Shown: positions 47,759 through 59,505, numbered from the stretch's first letter. The stretch is DNA of 64,000 bases from Nomia melanderi (GCF_051020985.1 NC_135007.1:1795001-1859000), one strand, 5' to 3'. Translations and numbers: made by a program. The notes: a model not told the origin generated them from the letters alone.

Positions 47759-47910
47759 CATATATTCAGAGAACTGTAAGCCCAATACTTTGCAGAAGAA
47801 CATCTTCTAAGATACTCATTAACAATCCACTAGCGGGAGAAACAAATTCCTTCATACACCACCAATACATACGATTCTGTAGGGTGTCTTATAGTTTTAT
47901 CGCGAAGTGT

Positions 47911-48544
47911 ATATAATTATTTACCTATTCTTTGTCGTGGTGATTAACAAGTCATCGGCGACCATGAAAACGCGAACGACTGCTGGTCGTTACAACATGA
48001 AGCGTGTTGAGTTAAACGATTAAATCAATGTTCTGGTAGATCAAATGATAAAAATAAACTCACTTTCTAATAGCTCAGAGTTCGTTTTTTGAGTTGAGGC
48101 GTTCAGTTTTTGATCACTTCGCGACCAAATTACCAACAAATATGTATTCGATAGTGCGTAACGTCCCTTACTTTAACCCTTTCGTCCTGAATGGTACACA
48201 TAGGTACCACAAACATTTTAAATTACCAGAAAGCTAGAAAACGTCCTAAAGATAAAGGAAAATTGCACCACACGTGAATCTTCGTTTATGCCTGACAGCT
48301 TAAGTGCTACTTATTATTTTTAGTGTTTATCTTATTTCTTCCACTGAAAAGCTCCAATGTCACTTGAAAGCAGCTGTTCTTGCCCCTCTCTTTGATTTAG
48401 AAGAAAAAATACATATTCAGAGACGGAAGGGTTTAACTAAATGCAAAAGTCTATTTGATGTTAACATTAACCGTACCGACACTTTGCATATACCTATTGC
48501 TACCGTAAACAGTCAAATAACTGGCTGCAAAATAAAGGTAAACA
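47911..48544. other. Mostly anonymous DNA with one TTAA element end
   Basis: TTAA near 48175 followed by CCCTTTCGTCCTGAATGG and ggtacacataggtacc looks like the left end of another TTAA element. The matching right end was not found. The 86-codon frame at 48304-48564 has no recognisable domain. Confidence 0.4.
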
Positions 48545-48717
48545 AGATGACGAATTTTTCTTAGTAGAAATCGAAACAAAAGGAAAGACGAAAATTGGAA
48601 AACTGATTAATCGAACAATGTAGGAATCGACATAAAGTTAAAGGATCGAACGAAAACGCAGAATTTTAAACGACATTTTAAAACCGGTCCTTTGACCGGT
48701 TCGCAGTACGGTTAGTG
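48545..48717 (-). mobile_element. TTAA-flanked MITE end, family CACTAACCGTA (copy B)
   Basis: Reversed, the end reads CACTAACCGTACTGCGAACC, flanked by TTAA at 48718-48721. It matches 269-440 for over 150 bases, including the palindromic ACCGGTCAAAGGACCGGT motif. The far end was not located. Confidence 0.7.
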
Positions 48718-48721
48718 TTAA

Positions 48722-50206
48722 AATCATGCCATTAGACTAAATGTAGCAGACAGCCAATTAGACGTGGTGAGCGTATCGGTTATGCCCATGACAGTCACGG
48801 GTATGCATTTTACCAGTCAGGTGTGACCGTATACATCCATAGGTGAATGTCTGTGCATGCACCTTAAATAAATCGGCAGGAACATGTGTACGTTAGGTTT
48901 ATGTGTTTAAGTATGTTAATTAGCCTTTTTAAAAATGAATATAAGCATGTATTCATACTGCATATAAAATACCTTCAAAACAAGTCTAACAGGTATATTT
49001 ACCTGCTATATTCATACACAGTTAACCTTTCCAATATGACAGTTGTCTCTCGTAGTGCTAACTGACGAACGAGAACAATAAAAGTGACAGATACAACGCG
49101 TGTTTCATAAAGCTATATCTAGATATCATTAAGCTGTACAGAATTTTGTATTTATTTATAATGAATGGGTAAAATCATGCAGAAAGATGAAATGAAAATT
49201 ATAGAATTATTTTATTGTTAACCCTAGAACATTCCTAATATACTCTACTGTGAATAACACTATGGCTAATTTTAAATTGTAAAATTCTACATCTATTTAT
49301 ATTAAAATAAAGCAAATGAACAGAAGAAATCAAAATACATAAACGCATAAATATCTATCATTTGTCTCTTCAAAACACAAGCTTAAATTTTCAAAAGCTT
49401 CATGAAAATGGATTGAAATTGTAGGTTGTGTAAATTAATAAATGCGTAGATCGCACATAATGAAATAAAATAACAATATCTCAATAAAACTTCTTATTTA
49501 AGTGCAAAAATTAAATAAAAATATTTCGATGAAACTTAAATAACGTTCTTTTGTACTTAAAGTTATAGTTAAAACCGACGACTTTGAATAAAAAGGTTTT
49601 TGTACTTCCTCATACATACACATCATTTGTTTAACCTTCACGGTACCAAAAGGGAGACATTTTATGCATGTTCCGGTAATTATGCAAGTGGTCTAAGTCA
49701 AGAATTTTAAAAAACTCAGAGTATCAATTAATTCATCTCACATACTCTTAAAATAACATAATCTGATGTCATTCCTAAAGAGCTGTAAAAATTGGACCAT
49801 TCAATTGAATTAGCCACTGTGCCGTTAAGTACATTACAACATCATTTTACTAGCAGATACTCAGCAAAATTGTTGTCGAATTTTATTAATGAAAATAATT
49901 ATTCTAGGCATTTTTCTGATTAACAACTAATCTGTGTATACGATACACAACTCAAACAATAAAATACCACAACTGAGACATTCAAATGTCATATTTTTCT
50001 GTCTCTCGACTGAAAGTACAATAGATGAGATTGAGAAAAAGTGCCCCGTATAAGATGCTTTATAAAGCTTCTTTAAATCACGCTGAATTTCATGTTTTAA
50101 ATTTTTCACACAAAAGAGGTAGGGCCGAAATATACGAAAATATCTACCTAGTTCCATAATACACCACCATTAGAGCAATAACAGAAGAAAAATATAAATG
50201 TATTAT
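48722..50206. other. Anonymous AT-rich DNA
   Basis: No gene recognised; lone TTAACC-type ends may exist near 49022 and 49218. Confidence 0.4.
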
Positions 50207-50492
50207 CACTTTGCGGTCTGAATTAATTTTTTCTATTTCCAGTAGTCCGATTCGAATTAGTTTTTGACTTTTACCAATTTATTCTACACCTAAGAACTTT
50301 GTCTCGATTTTAATAAAGTTATAAGCAGGATGAAGTATAAAATAAGCCGAAAAACAAACAACATTAATTGGCGCGAAGAAATAATTAACATAATTAAATT
50401 CTTACATTTAATAAGTATGAACTACATTCGATGTTGGAACTACTGCAAGGAAATGTTATGTCGAGTCCGATTCGACGTTGGACCGCAAAGGG
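50207..50492 (+). mobile_element. MITE, 286 bp, ends CMCTTTGCGGTC
   Basis: The left end is CACTTTGCGGTC and the right end, reversed, CCCTTTGCGGTC. Both sides carry the subterminal AGTCCGATTCGA motif in opposite orientation. The flanks TTAT and CTAA are each one base from TTAA, so the target site has probably decayed. The 88-codon frame at 50330-50596 crosses the right end and is not credible. Confidence 0.75.
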
Positions 50493-50969
50493 CTAAGAAT
50501 TTACTGCCTTATTGCTCACTAATTTACCAGAAATATTTTAAATCGCTCAAGAGAAAGAAATCAGAAACGATAAACATTCATTCATTAGAAACATAATTAT
50601 AAAATGTGAATTCATAGATTTGATTCAAATCTTTTTTGTGATAAAATTCATTGTTTTTTATTGCTGTAAGTCAGATTTAAGACATTCAGTTAATTTTTAA
50701 AATAGTTTGTCATTTCAAGCTTCAAAAAACATATTTCCTTATGAGCTTCGCATAACATCATAATAAATTCTTATCTTACAAAACCAAATATTTTCTGAAA
50801 TATTTTGTTTCATAGTATAAAAATATTTTTTAATTTAGTTAAACCCAAAGTTTAAATATCTTGAAACAAGAAATATGTGACTTAGACCATTTTCATAATT
50901 ACAAACATATATACCATGTTTTATCTTCTATATTTTTTGACTAATCTGTCTGGGCCAAATTTTGAAAGT

Positions 50970-51050
50970 CATTATTGTTATTGTCGTTGTTTTTGTTGTT
51001 GTTGTTGGTGGTGGTGGTGTTGTTATTGTTGTTGGTGGTGTTGGTATTGT
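50970..51050 (+). repeat. GTT/GGT trinucleotide run
   Basis: Imperfect repeats of gtt and ggt with a few interruptions (attgtc, attgtt). A plain microsatellite. Confidence 0.9.
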
Positions 51051-51352
51051 TTACCACAATATTTTTCAACAAATATGTACTTTATACCAGCATAATTAAT
51101 TTGGGTTCTTTATTTCTTGTTAAAAAATAACAGATGCGATACAATAATACAATATATGGATCTATGTCTAGTACTCACACGAGCGGCACACAAAAAACAT
51201 AAAGTCTGTACTAGATACCGAGATGGTAGTCAAGGGGTTAAGAGAACAAACAGAAAGATGCTGCCAATCGAGGTTGCTACCGCTCTCTAAATCTTTCCTG
51301 CACGTCCCAGCGTGGTATCGCCCACTTTAGAAACCACTGCAGTGAGGTATGA

Positions 51353-51768
51353 TATACAAGGTGTCTGTATTTTGATGTATTGTTGGTTTTTTTTGTAATG
51401 TGGAGTCTATAATTGTGACAGGATCATTCGATGCAGTTTTTAATCTCTACAAAAAAATATTGAACATGCTTTTCCCATAAACCTATAGGTTTAGAAATAT
51501 CACGATTAAAATTTTTTTGAATGATTCAATTGTAATTGACCCAACCCACAAAATTTTCAACCGCAATAACATCTACGGCAAAAATATGTTCACACTTTTT
51601 CCAAAGATTAAAAAGCTGCATTGAATGGACTTATCAAAATTCTAGAGTCACATTTTAAAGAAAAGTACAATTTTATTATAAGAATGCATACGTTCATTCC
51701 TACAACATGTTTTGTCTATTTCCATTTAATTTATTTTCCCACCTCAAACAGTTTGGACACCCTGTATA
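51353..51768. mobile_element. Possible TIR element with TATACARGGTGTC ends
   Basis: The left end is TATACAAGGTGTCTG and the right end, reversed, TATACAGGGTGTCCA, giving a 416-bp unit. Only about 14 bases pair and no coding frame is present. It resembles widespread insect elements whose ends read CAGGGTGTCC. The superfamily was not determined. Confidence 0.5.
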
Positions 51769-51845
51769 CCTCCTGGCCGTCGCATCAACTATAACACTGT
51801 GGAACAAATTTGTACTCTTTTTGTTTTTTACAATAACCACTAGGT

Positions 51846-51905
51846 AATTCTTATATATATAATTATCTTTTTATTATAATATATAATAATTATATATATA
51901 AGAAT
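51846..51905. repeat. AT-only palindrome
   Basis: 'attcttatatatataattat' and 'aattatatatataagaat' flank a short centre, forming a hairpin of roughly 20-25 bp arms. Further AT-only sequence continues to about 51940. Confidence 0.8.
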
Positions 51906-52199
51906 AATTATAATATAATATATAATTCTAATATATTATAATTGGTCGTGCACGCTGTCCAGGCAGTAATAGTGGACTTGGCGTAACACTTTCACACGCC
52001 GAATTAACCTTGTGTGAAATGGATGTGAGGAAAAAAGGGCTTCTCCTTTTCTCGTTCGAAAGTGGACTGTATTTGTTGAATGTTGAGTGAAAGGAAGTGT
52101 ATGTGTTTACAAAGTTAAAGTGTGTGTGTTGTCCAGTGAATATAGCGTGAGTGCTATGAACTTGTGATGTATGTCTGTCTATCTGTCTCAATGTCTCTC

Positions 52200-52220
52200 T
52201 CTATATATATATATATATAC
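52200..52220 (+). repeat. AT dinucleotide microsatellite
   Basis: A run of alternating t and a follows a tctctctc stretch. Confidence 0.9.
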
Positions 52221-52533
52221 AAATACAGACATAGGGCGGTGTCCTTAGTGACAAATCAGAAGCTAAGACACTCGGGGTGTTGCTAGTTATGGTTTTTTGA
52301 CCTACGCCCACATTACTAGTAGTGGAGGTAGGGGGTACGTTGTCCCTTCTGACCTGCAAAGGTACCGGTGGCTGTGCGCTTGGAGATTTAGGTGGTTGAG
52401 CTGCCGCTTTTTTATGACATGTTAGTTTCGACAGCTGGTCATTTATGATATCGGATTTAAGGATTGCAGCTAGCAATAAAATGTCTCCAAAATTTACTTC
52501 TTCGTCTAAGCTAAATAAACCGTGCCGGAACAA
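52201..52533 (-). CDS. Unidentified open frame, Pro/Ser/Thr-rich C-terminal half
   Basis: A 110-codon frame. The first third (LFSLDEEVNFGDILLLAAIL) looks like a folded or helical segment. The middle is rich in Ala, Pro and Ser (AAAQPPKSPSAQPPVPL), followed by a Thr/Ser stretch. The tail runs into an AT dinucleotide repeat, so the real end is elsewhere or the frame has broken. GC is higher than in the flanks. It could be a host exon or an ORF1-like part of a retroelement. I do not recognise the family. Confidence 0.3.
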   Translation of the reverse strand: MFRHGLFSLDEEVNFGDILLLAAILKSDIINDQLSKLTCHKKAAAQPPKSPSAQPPVPLQVRRDNVPPTSTTSNVGVGQKTITSNTPSVLASDLSLRTPPYVCICIYIYI

Positions 52534-52679
52534 TAATTTATAATAATATTACTCGTATATGTGTATTCACATATTAAACATCAAATTATTTAAAACAAAA
52601 CGATCGTGAAAAGCTTTCTCATAACTATTATGAAAATTTATAAAACAATTAAACATTATATATCCATATAAGAAGTGAC

Positions 52680-52900
52680 CGGAGTCCAGGTCTATACAGC
52701 GCGTAGTCACGGCCCTGCGTAACTGTGGCCGGCGAGCGATGGCCGTGTAGCGCGAAAGTTCCGTGCACGCGCTCTTCGCCGACATTTTCTTACCCTGTCC
52801 CAAAGAAAAACCGGTCTCACGCTTCCCGCGAAGGGATCCTCTTCAGAAATGTCTGCACACTTTTCGTATAAGTGTAACAGAAGTATATACAAAGTATGCG
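52680..52900 (-). promoter_or_regulatory. GC-rich island, exon-like with splice donor
   Basis: This is one of the most GC-rich blocks in the window. On the minus strand a frame from about 52892 reads ADISEEDPFAGSVRPVFLWD and meets 'gggacag' followed by gtaagaaaa, a strong splice-donor match near 52797. A host exon or 5' region on the minus strand is possible. Overlapping frames extend through the donor and are probably spurious. Confidence 0.3.
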
Positions 52901-55821
52901 CATCTACCCTTTTTTAAACTTTGATCAACATTTACAAACATTTAATGATAGGCAAAATTTAAAATTTTTATAGCTACGTATTCGGGCAAGTCTCCTTTAT
53001 TTTCTGCGATAAGTTTTAACTGCCTATCGTTTTCAGTTTCGACGTAACACTTGGTTTTCTGAAAGCTTCGACCGTTTTTACAAAACCCAGTTTTTTCAAA
53101 AACTGGACGTGACCCAACAATTTGGTTTCCGGATTCGTGTTTAGGATAAGGAACTCTATAAGGATCACATAGTGGCTATTCGAAAACAAAAATCGTGTTC
53201 CATAGTGTAATTAACGCTTACATCCAAGAAACCAAAATTATACAATTAGATTCAAGTTTCTGACCTAGCTACTGTAGTTTTCGAGGAAGATCTTTCGTCA
53301 TACTCTAATGCATATTTCCGAAGGCGATGGAATCATTTGTACTTCGTGGACTTCTATTTTAACCCATCGTAAGATCTCGTGCAATGAGAGGAGTTAGATT
53401 GATGAGTTTGTTTTTGAACTGAGAAAAGTGCAGATACCCTCCCACTCCCTCTAGAGAAACTAGTCCGAGTAATACCAATCTCTATTATCTAAATGAAGCT
53501 CAAGTACACAAATTTTAAGGAACGTAATTTCAATAAATGAAAACAAAGACGAATATTTCTAGCGTGATGCGAAAAATTAATGCTTCATAATCATTGAAAC
53601 AATACTCACTGCTAAAAAGTTTAGAGTCCTGGGTATACAAAACAATGACCTTAACAATATATGTTAAAATAAAGGTCGTACGGGGTTATTCTTTTTGTAA
53701 ATAAGTTTAAAAACTCCTCAATCTCGGACATATTTTTGCGATATCTGGAAATTAAGGCCGAGCCGTGGTAACATGTATAGGGAAAAGTTGTTCAGAATGA
53801 TGACCTAGATAACATATTTCAAGGTCATCCAAATTAATGAGGAATCAATGTTGTAAATAATTATCATGCTTTTTTTTGAAAGTATATTTAGAAAGAGAAT
53901 CAAAGTCTTCTAGTATAGTGATTTTTTCGAAATAAAATTATTTCAGACTCAAAAGAGATGTATCTTATGCACTTAATTAATTGTGTTATCATTCTTTATA
54001 CTTCCGCTACATTTTATCTCACGTATCAAATAAGATATACCTCTGAAGTTCAGTTTTAATATACACCTGAATTTTATAATTATACTTGATACTTATGAAC
54101 TTCCTTATTAGTTATTATTGTGTTTAAGTATAAACTATTTTATCTTATTGTGTTTGCAAATAAGATAAAAAATAAATCCTTTACCCAATATCTATCAAAC
54201 CGAGATTGTAGAATCACACCGTATCAGTAAAGACCAAACGTTTCTTTCCACCCTGTACATGTTGAGAATTTTCCAGTTTTTGTTCACGATTTATAAATAT
54301 TATCTTCTACTAATGTAACGTATAGGGGTAAATAGGGTGAAACGGAACGGTCAGGTAAAATGAGACAGTAATGATTTTCATAAATAAAGAGCTCGTATCG
54401 AATTAATATCGTATAACATGGTTCTAATAAGTCCTGGGTGTAATTTAAGAACTACTGCAGAGCAGTGCATGAGTTATTCTTCAATTAAAAACATTGGAAA
54501 AATATTCAGTGAAAAGGTTTTGATGTTACATAGATGTTTGAAGCATTTTTGTTACCGGTGGATTATAAAATTAAACAGGATAATTACAGTACTGAATTCT
54601 ACGTTCCTTAAGCTGTATTTTTGACACTAAAGTTATTTCTTTATCTCATACCAAAGTGTAAATTTTACATGCTTTTCTAACTTATGATGTGCGGAACAAA
54701 ACGGAACACTTCAGCACGGATGAAAGGGAGTCCCTTGCTATATGCTTTGTTTATAATTTTAATTGATTACGTATAATCGTATTGATGTATAGAAAATTAG
54801 AATCGAAGATAAGATAAAAACTGACCAATTAGATTGCATCAGTGCAGGAAAAAAAGATGACACATTTATTTGTAATTTTGGTTCATAAAATCATATATAT
54901 TTATAGTTAATTTATATTAACTAACAATTATATATATTCAGCTAGCAATTTTGATTTAGTATAAATAGAGATTTTCTATTTTTATATGACCTTACATGAG
55001 TGTTCTATTTGACCTTGCCATTTTTACGAAGCAGATGTTTCAATACCTTCAAAAAATTGTAGTTTCCTTCGTAACCAAATATTTTTATTAAAAAATCTTT
55101 TATTTTGTCACAGCCGAAGGTTTACTTAAGAGTTTCGAAAAAGATTTCCGCGTTTATTGTTCCAGATACTTTGTTATTATGATTAAAAGAAAAACATTCC
55201 ATTCCATCCTACTTTCTCCTCTCTACTTATTAATTATCACTTATCTATTTCTTCAACGTTTTATCAATAAAATTTTTGAAATCAGGACTTTAAAACTCGA
55301 CTAAAATGGAAAACTATGAATGTTTATTCTGCTTTCTCTATTCTGTTCCAATCTCAATTTGTCAAACATGATCAACAAGGTGATAAAAACTTGTCGCTTC
55401 GATCCTTTTAGTACTAATGTATCGATAAACATAAAGCTTCTCATATTTATTCGCCGTGATGCAACTGAATGACAATATCCCAACTAAATTCCAAATTTTA
55501 ATTAGTCAAATTATTTTGAGTGCTTCCACCCGAACAACCGTCTATAAATTGAACGATATTAAACTTTCGCGCATATGTGTTCATCATCTTTTGTATCGAT
55601 TCATTAATAGTTGGATAACAAATTGGTATGTCGTGTCATCGACGAAACGGGTCAACCCAGTGCCTTCAAATAACGAACGTCACAAGCAGAAGTTTCCAAC
55701 CAAACAGATTTTTCATTTTTTATCCCAAAACCGACATCGAAAAATATGCTAACTAATTGAGTACAAAGATACGATGGACAAGAAAAAACTGTATAAGAAA
55801 TAAATGACGTTTATCAGTTTA
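52901..55821. other. Anonymous AT-rich DNA
   Basis: No gene recognised. Bases 53440-53500 resemble 13800-13860. A short hairpin, ccagttttttcaaaaactgg, lies near 53088. Frames at 54418-54624 and 55301-55752 have no domain. Confidence 0.4.
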
Positions 55822-55823
55822 TA

Positions 55824-55870
55824 CAGTCGGCAACATAAATGTTCGTTCACGTATCGTACTCGGCGTACTT
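55824..55870 (+). mobile_element. Tc1-type terminal repeat
   Basis: TA at 55822-55823 is followed by CAGTCGGCAACATAAATG, a typical Tc1-family terminus facing right, toward the transposase remnant at 56262. The opposite terminus was not found. Confidence 0.5.
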
Positions 55871-56138
55871 ATTGGGAAAAGTAGAAAAGAATGTGTATAA
55901 AATTTAAGTAAAAAGTACAGACTTTAATTGTCCATACAAAATAATGTGGCATTTCTTGATTGCTACTTATAAATTCATAATTTCTGTACATTGCAAAAAA
56001 TTAAAGGAAGTATTACAACATACCGAAAAATTTAAGCCGAAAAATATTCGTTTATTTATAACATAATGAGATTATTGTTGCATAAAACTGAAGTTATATA
56101 AAACCAGTATTTATGTAGTAAGATACCTCTTAGATCAG

Positions 56139-56175
56139 TAGTTCCCAAACTTCATGTTACTCCGATCCCCTTTAA
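56139..56175 (+). mobile_element. Possible hAT terminus
   Basis: CAGTAGTTCCCAAACT closely follows the common hAT end CAGNGGTTCCCAAACT. No matching right end was found, so it is a lone terminus at best. Confidence 0.4.
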
Positions 56176-56261
56176 AAAAAATTTAATTTTAATGTGCTAA
56201 TGCTTTAAAAAATAAGTTATAAAATTTAATGTCATGTTATGAAAATTTATTTATATGTTAC

Positions 56262-56580
56262 TATTTTTTTATTTATATATGTTATATTATGGAAATTACA
56301 TTTCTTTCAAATTGTTCACGCATCTCAATTTGGAAATCGTTGTCTTAAATGTAGTCCTAATTACAGGTTTCAAACGCTTAGGCATTGAGTCAATCAATTT
56401 TTCTGTGATATTCACAATGTTTTCCCATTCTTATATGATTCGTTGTTTTAATTCCTTCCGATTATTAGGTGGTGTTTTACGAATTTTGTTTTTTATTTAC
56501 GTTACAAGCACTTATTCAATGGGATTTATTTCTGGCGATTTTGATGATGTATTTAGATTTTGTGAAGTATTATAAGTATT
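56262..56580 (-). pseudogene. Tc1-type transposase C-terminal remnant
   Basis: Minus-strand reading gives SSKSPEINPIE, the SPxxNPIE block with the third catalytic glutamate, followed by IKNKIRKTPPNNRKELKQ, then EWENIVNITEKLIDSMPKRL and a C-terminal end. Stops interrupt it. The protein differs clearly from the transposase at 57436-58449, so it is a separate lineage. Sequence upstream (56580-56760) is too decayed to show the other catalytic residues. Confidence 0.8.
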
Positions 56581-57153
56581 CATTCTCGAATTCTTATTTT
56601 TATGTTTAGTTTTTTAGTATTTGGAAATAGATGCTGCTTTAACATGTTGACGCCAGCGTCGTAATTTATGATTTTGCCCACCTAATGACAAAATTCCTAA
56701 GATTTTTTAAATTATTGTAAGTGAATAAATTAATTTTTAACTATGTGGCAATTTCTTGCATCTACGAAACCAATTTAGCAGATTGCATTTTTGATGGGTG
56801 ACGGCAAAACGATTAAACTAGAATATTAAAAATTATCTTTATATTGGCAAGCAGAATCTACATTTTATTCTATCATGCATATTATACTAAACATATTTTA
56901 CACTATATGTTGCTTGTTCATTTCGAAAAATGAACAAACAAAACGCCAAATAAAATTTAAAGAAATTGCACTATTTGTATTCCTTGAAACTTGAAGTATA
57001 TTCTAAGTTACACAGGGTGTCATGTAACTAGTAATACAACCAGATAAGAGCTAAGTTTATGTAAAGAAAATGAGCCGAAAATATAAAATACAATTTTTTC
57101 ATATAAGACTTTGTTTTATAGAAAGTCGGCTTTGAATATTCGATCTAACTTTA

Positions 57154-57320
57154 CAGTGACGGTCATATACTTAGGTACAGTACCTATTTAAACCTTTAAT
57201 GTTTATTTATTTCCTTAAAGTGTCTATAACGACTGTTTAGATATTATTCCTAAGAAGTATCCATCCTAATATATATAACAGCATGAAGGTTTTTCTTGAT
57301 TCCTAGAAACGAAGAAGTTT
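57154..57320 (+). repeat. Left terminal inverted repeat of the Tc1-family element
   Basis: It pairs with 58560-58726 with scattered mismatches and small gaps. Confidence 0.9.
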
Positions 57321-57435
57321 GTAAATATTTTGTTTCAACGTGTTATTTTCATAATGAACAACTACTTACGTACACAGTACAATACTCACATTTTTATAGT
57401 TTTTAATACTTGTATTATAATGTTTTTACAATATT

Positions 57436-58449
57436 TTAATATTTGGTTGATAAACCCTTATTTTTAATAACTTCTGAACATCTCCGTGGCATAAATTGGA
57501 TAAAACGAACACATCGATCAACTGGTATTGACCCCCACGCTCCTTTTATTGTGGAGTATAATTCTTTAATATTTCTTGGTCTTTTTCTTTTTACATATTT
57601 GTTCACATCAATCCATAGCATTTCTATTGGGTTTAAATCCGGTGATTGTGCCGGCCATTTTATTACATTGATGTTACTGTCATTTAAAAATGTCCTAACG
57701 ACCCGTGCCGCGTGCTTCGGATCGTTATCTGCTTTGTAGATCCAGTTTTTCGACATACATTCTTCAGCGAACGGAAGTAGTACATTTTTTACAATATTTA
57801 AATAAACAAATCTGTCCATGATCTCTGTTATTCGATGAATCGGACCTCTACCATTCATGGTCATAGAGCCCCAAACGAGCACTGATCCACCATCATCTTT
57901 CACAAGCGGTTTTGTACAATTTTTTTTATATTCTTCTTCTTTTCGACGTCTTATGTACATTTTTCCGAAACGATTCAATTTAGATTCGTCAGTAAAAATT
58001 ACTGGCGATCATTGCTGCAGTGTCCAATTAATATGTTCTTCCGCGAAAGCAATCCTGGCTCGACGATTCTTTTCTGACATGAAGGGTTTCATTCTCGCAA
58101 CGCGTCCATTTAATTGAAATTCGTTTAATCTGCGTCGTACAGTCCTTATACTAATGCCTACTTCCAAATTTGCTGATATTTCATTGTAAATATCAACCGC
58201 TGTTTTAAATCGGTCAGCTTCAGACAGCCGATGAATCTTGCGATCGGTCCTTGCATTAATTTTTCGGGGTCTTGCTTTAGGGGGAAGGCTGTCTGTTGTT
58301 CCATTTCGTTTAATATATTTTATAGCTTGATGAGAAGCCATCACAGATATTTCAAGTCCGGCTGTAATTCTTCGATATGACATTCCTTTCTTACGAAGTT
58401 CCTGCACTCGACGCCGTTGTTCTGGAGTGATGTTCTTACGTTTACTCAT
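57436..58449 (-). pseudogene. Tc1-family transposase, one in-frame stop
   Basis: This enzyme class excises and inserts the element at TA sites. Taking the ATG at 58449 (MSKRKNITPEQRRRVQEL, the usual family start) gives 337 codons, about the family length. Residues 8-50 form the first helix-turn-helix of the paired-like DNA-binding region (KGMSYRRITAGLEI). A GRPR-like basic stretch follows (PKARPRK), then the second helix-turn-helix (VGISIRTVRRRLNE). Catalytic residues are D154 (IFTDESKLN), D241 (KADNDPKH) and E276 (SPDLNPIEMLW); D241 and E276 are 34 residues apart. A TGA at codon 147 (58009-58011) lies just before the first catalytic aspartate, where relatives carry tryptophan. No other lesion was seen. 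Confidence 0.93.
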
Positions 58450-58559
58450 TATCGTACTATTATAGCACATCTAACTACTCACACTGTTCAATAAATACTA
58501 TGAAATATTGTTTACGTCGCAAGCACTTTTGACTTTAACGCATATAATGAAATATTTAC

Positions 58560-58726
58560 TAACTTCTTCGTTTCTGGGGATCAAGAAAAACCCTCCTGCT
58601 GTTATGTATATTAGGATAGATACTTCTTAGAAACAATATGTAAACAATCGTTATAGACGCTTTAAGGAAGTAAATAAACATTAAAAGTTTAAATAGGAAC
58701 TGTACGTAAGTATATTACCGCCACTG
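58560..58726 (+). repeat. Right terminal inverted repeat of the Tc1-family element
   Basis: It pairs with 57154-57320. Confidence 0.9.
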
Positions 58727-58728
58727 TA

Positions 58729-59281
58729 AATCATTATCTCGATTGAAATTTATGTTAGCAAAGACTTCCAGCGTCACGAAAATATTTATTTTACTTACTA
58801 TGTTATTATAGTTACTATCTTACAGTGAAGATAGTAATTTTCAGATCTCGGCTGGCTACACGCAAGTTAAAAGTGCATAGGGGCAAGGGGAATCAATGCA
58901 TGTTCTACTTATCACAGCGTTTCATATATTAGAACAACAGAATACGTTAGAAAGTGTTCTGAGAAATTTAATTAGAAGAGCAGAACTATGTACTCGGCAG
59001 AATGTACAACATTTTCAACAATTTTTATAAAAATAAAGTTTATGATTACTTTAACATCCTGTTTCATTATGTATTTTCCACTCTCAAGTACAATAAATAT
59101 TAGCGTGACGTTGGTGGTCTTTATCCAGATAAACTTCAATCGTGGCAATGATCTACAATGAGATCCAATAACGAAACATGGTCAAGTGCACACACAGCAG
59201 GCGAATATTCAGACTCGATATTCTCGAAAACAAAGCCACATATGAAAAAATTGTATTTCATAGTTTCGATTTATTTTTTAA
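58729..59281. other. Anonymous AT-rich DNA
   Basis: No gene recognised. It lies inside the possible larger element bounded by 57013 and 59602. Confidence 0.45.
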
Positions 59282-59505
59282 CACATTGTTGACCGGGCAC
59301 CAGTTAACTCGTGTTTGCACTTGCGTCAGCTATTTCAATTTTTGAAACGCAGGGCGATATAAAATATTGCAAAAGCAAAATATTAAAAGTTAAATAAAGG
59401 ATATGACCAAAGTTTCATGTCAATTCATTATATATAAATACAGTATGTTGAAGTTTATTTAGATTGTTTCACTTTCATATTTAATTACGGAATAATAACT
59501 GCTGA
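59282..59505 (+). mobile_element. TTAA-flanked repeat, family CACATTGTTG (copy 2)
   Basis: TTAA at 59278-59281 precedes CACATTGTTGACCGGGCACC. It matches the reverse complement of 25443-25671 for about 220 bases. The next TTAA on the right (59536-59539, after ttgccgg) may or may not be the other boundary. Confidence 0.75.

Larger units (their letters stand above)
57154..58726 (-). mobile_element. Tc1-family (DD34E) transposon, 1573 bp, nearly intact
   Basis: The element is bounded by TA at 57152-57153 and 58727-58728. Long terminal inverted repeats of about 165 bp (57154-57320 and 58560-58726) begin CAGTGACGGTCATATAC on the left and, reversed, CAGTGGCGGTAATATAC on the right. The inner limits are 'aacgaagaagtt' and 'aacttcttcgtt'. 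One transposase frame fills the interior. Full-length ends and a single coding lesion point to fairly recent activity. Confidence 0.95.

Noticed and set aside
53440..53500. Homology to 13800-13860 as a mobile element
   Set aside because: Only about 45 bases match; too short to define a family or its ends.
57443..58117. Plus-strand frames at 57443-57739 and 57857-58117
   Set aside because: They are antisense shadows of the Tc1-family transposase.
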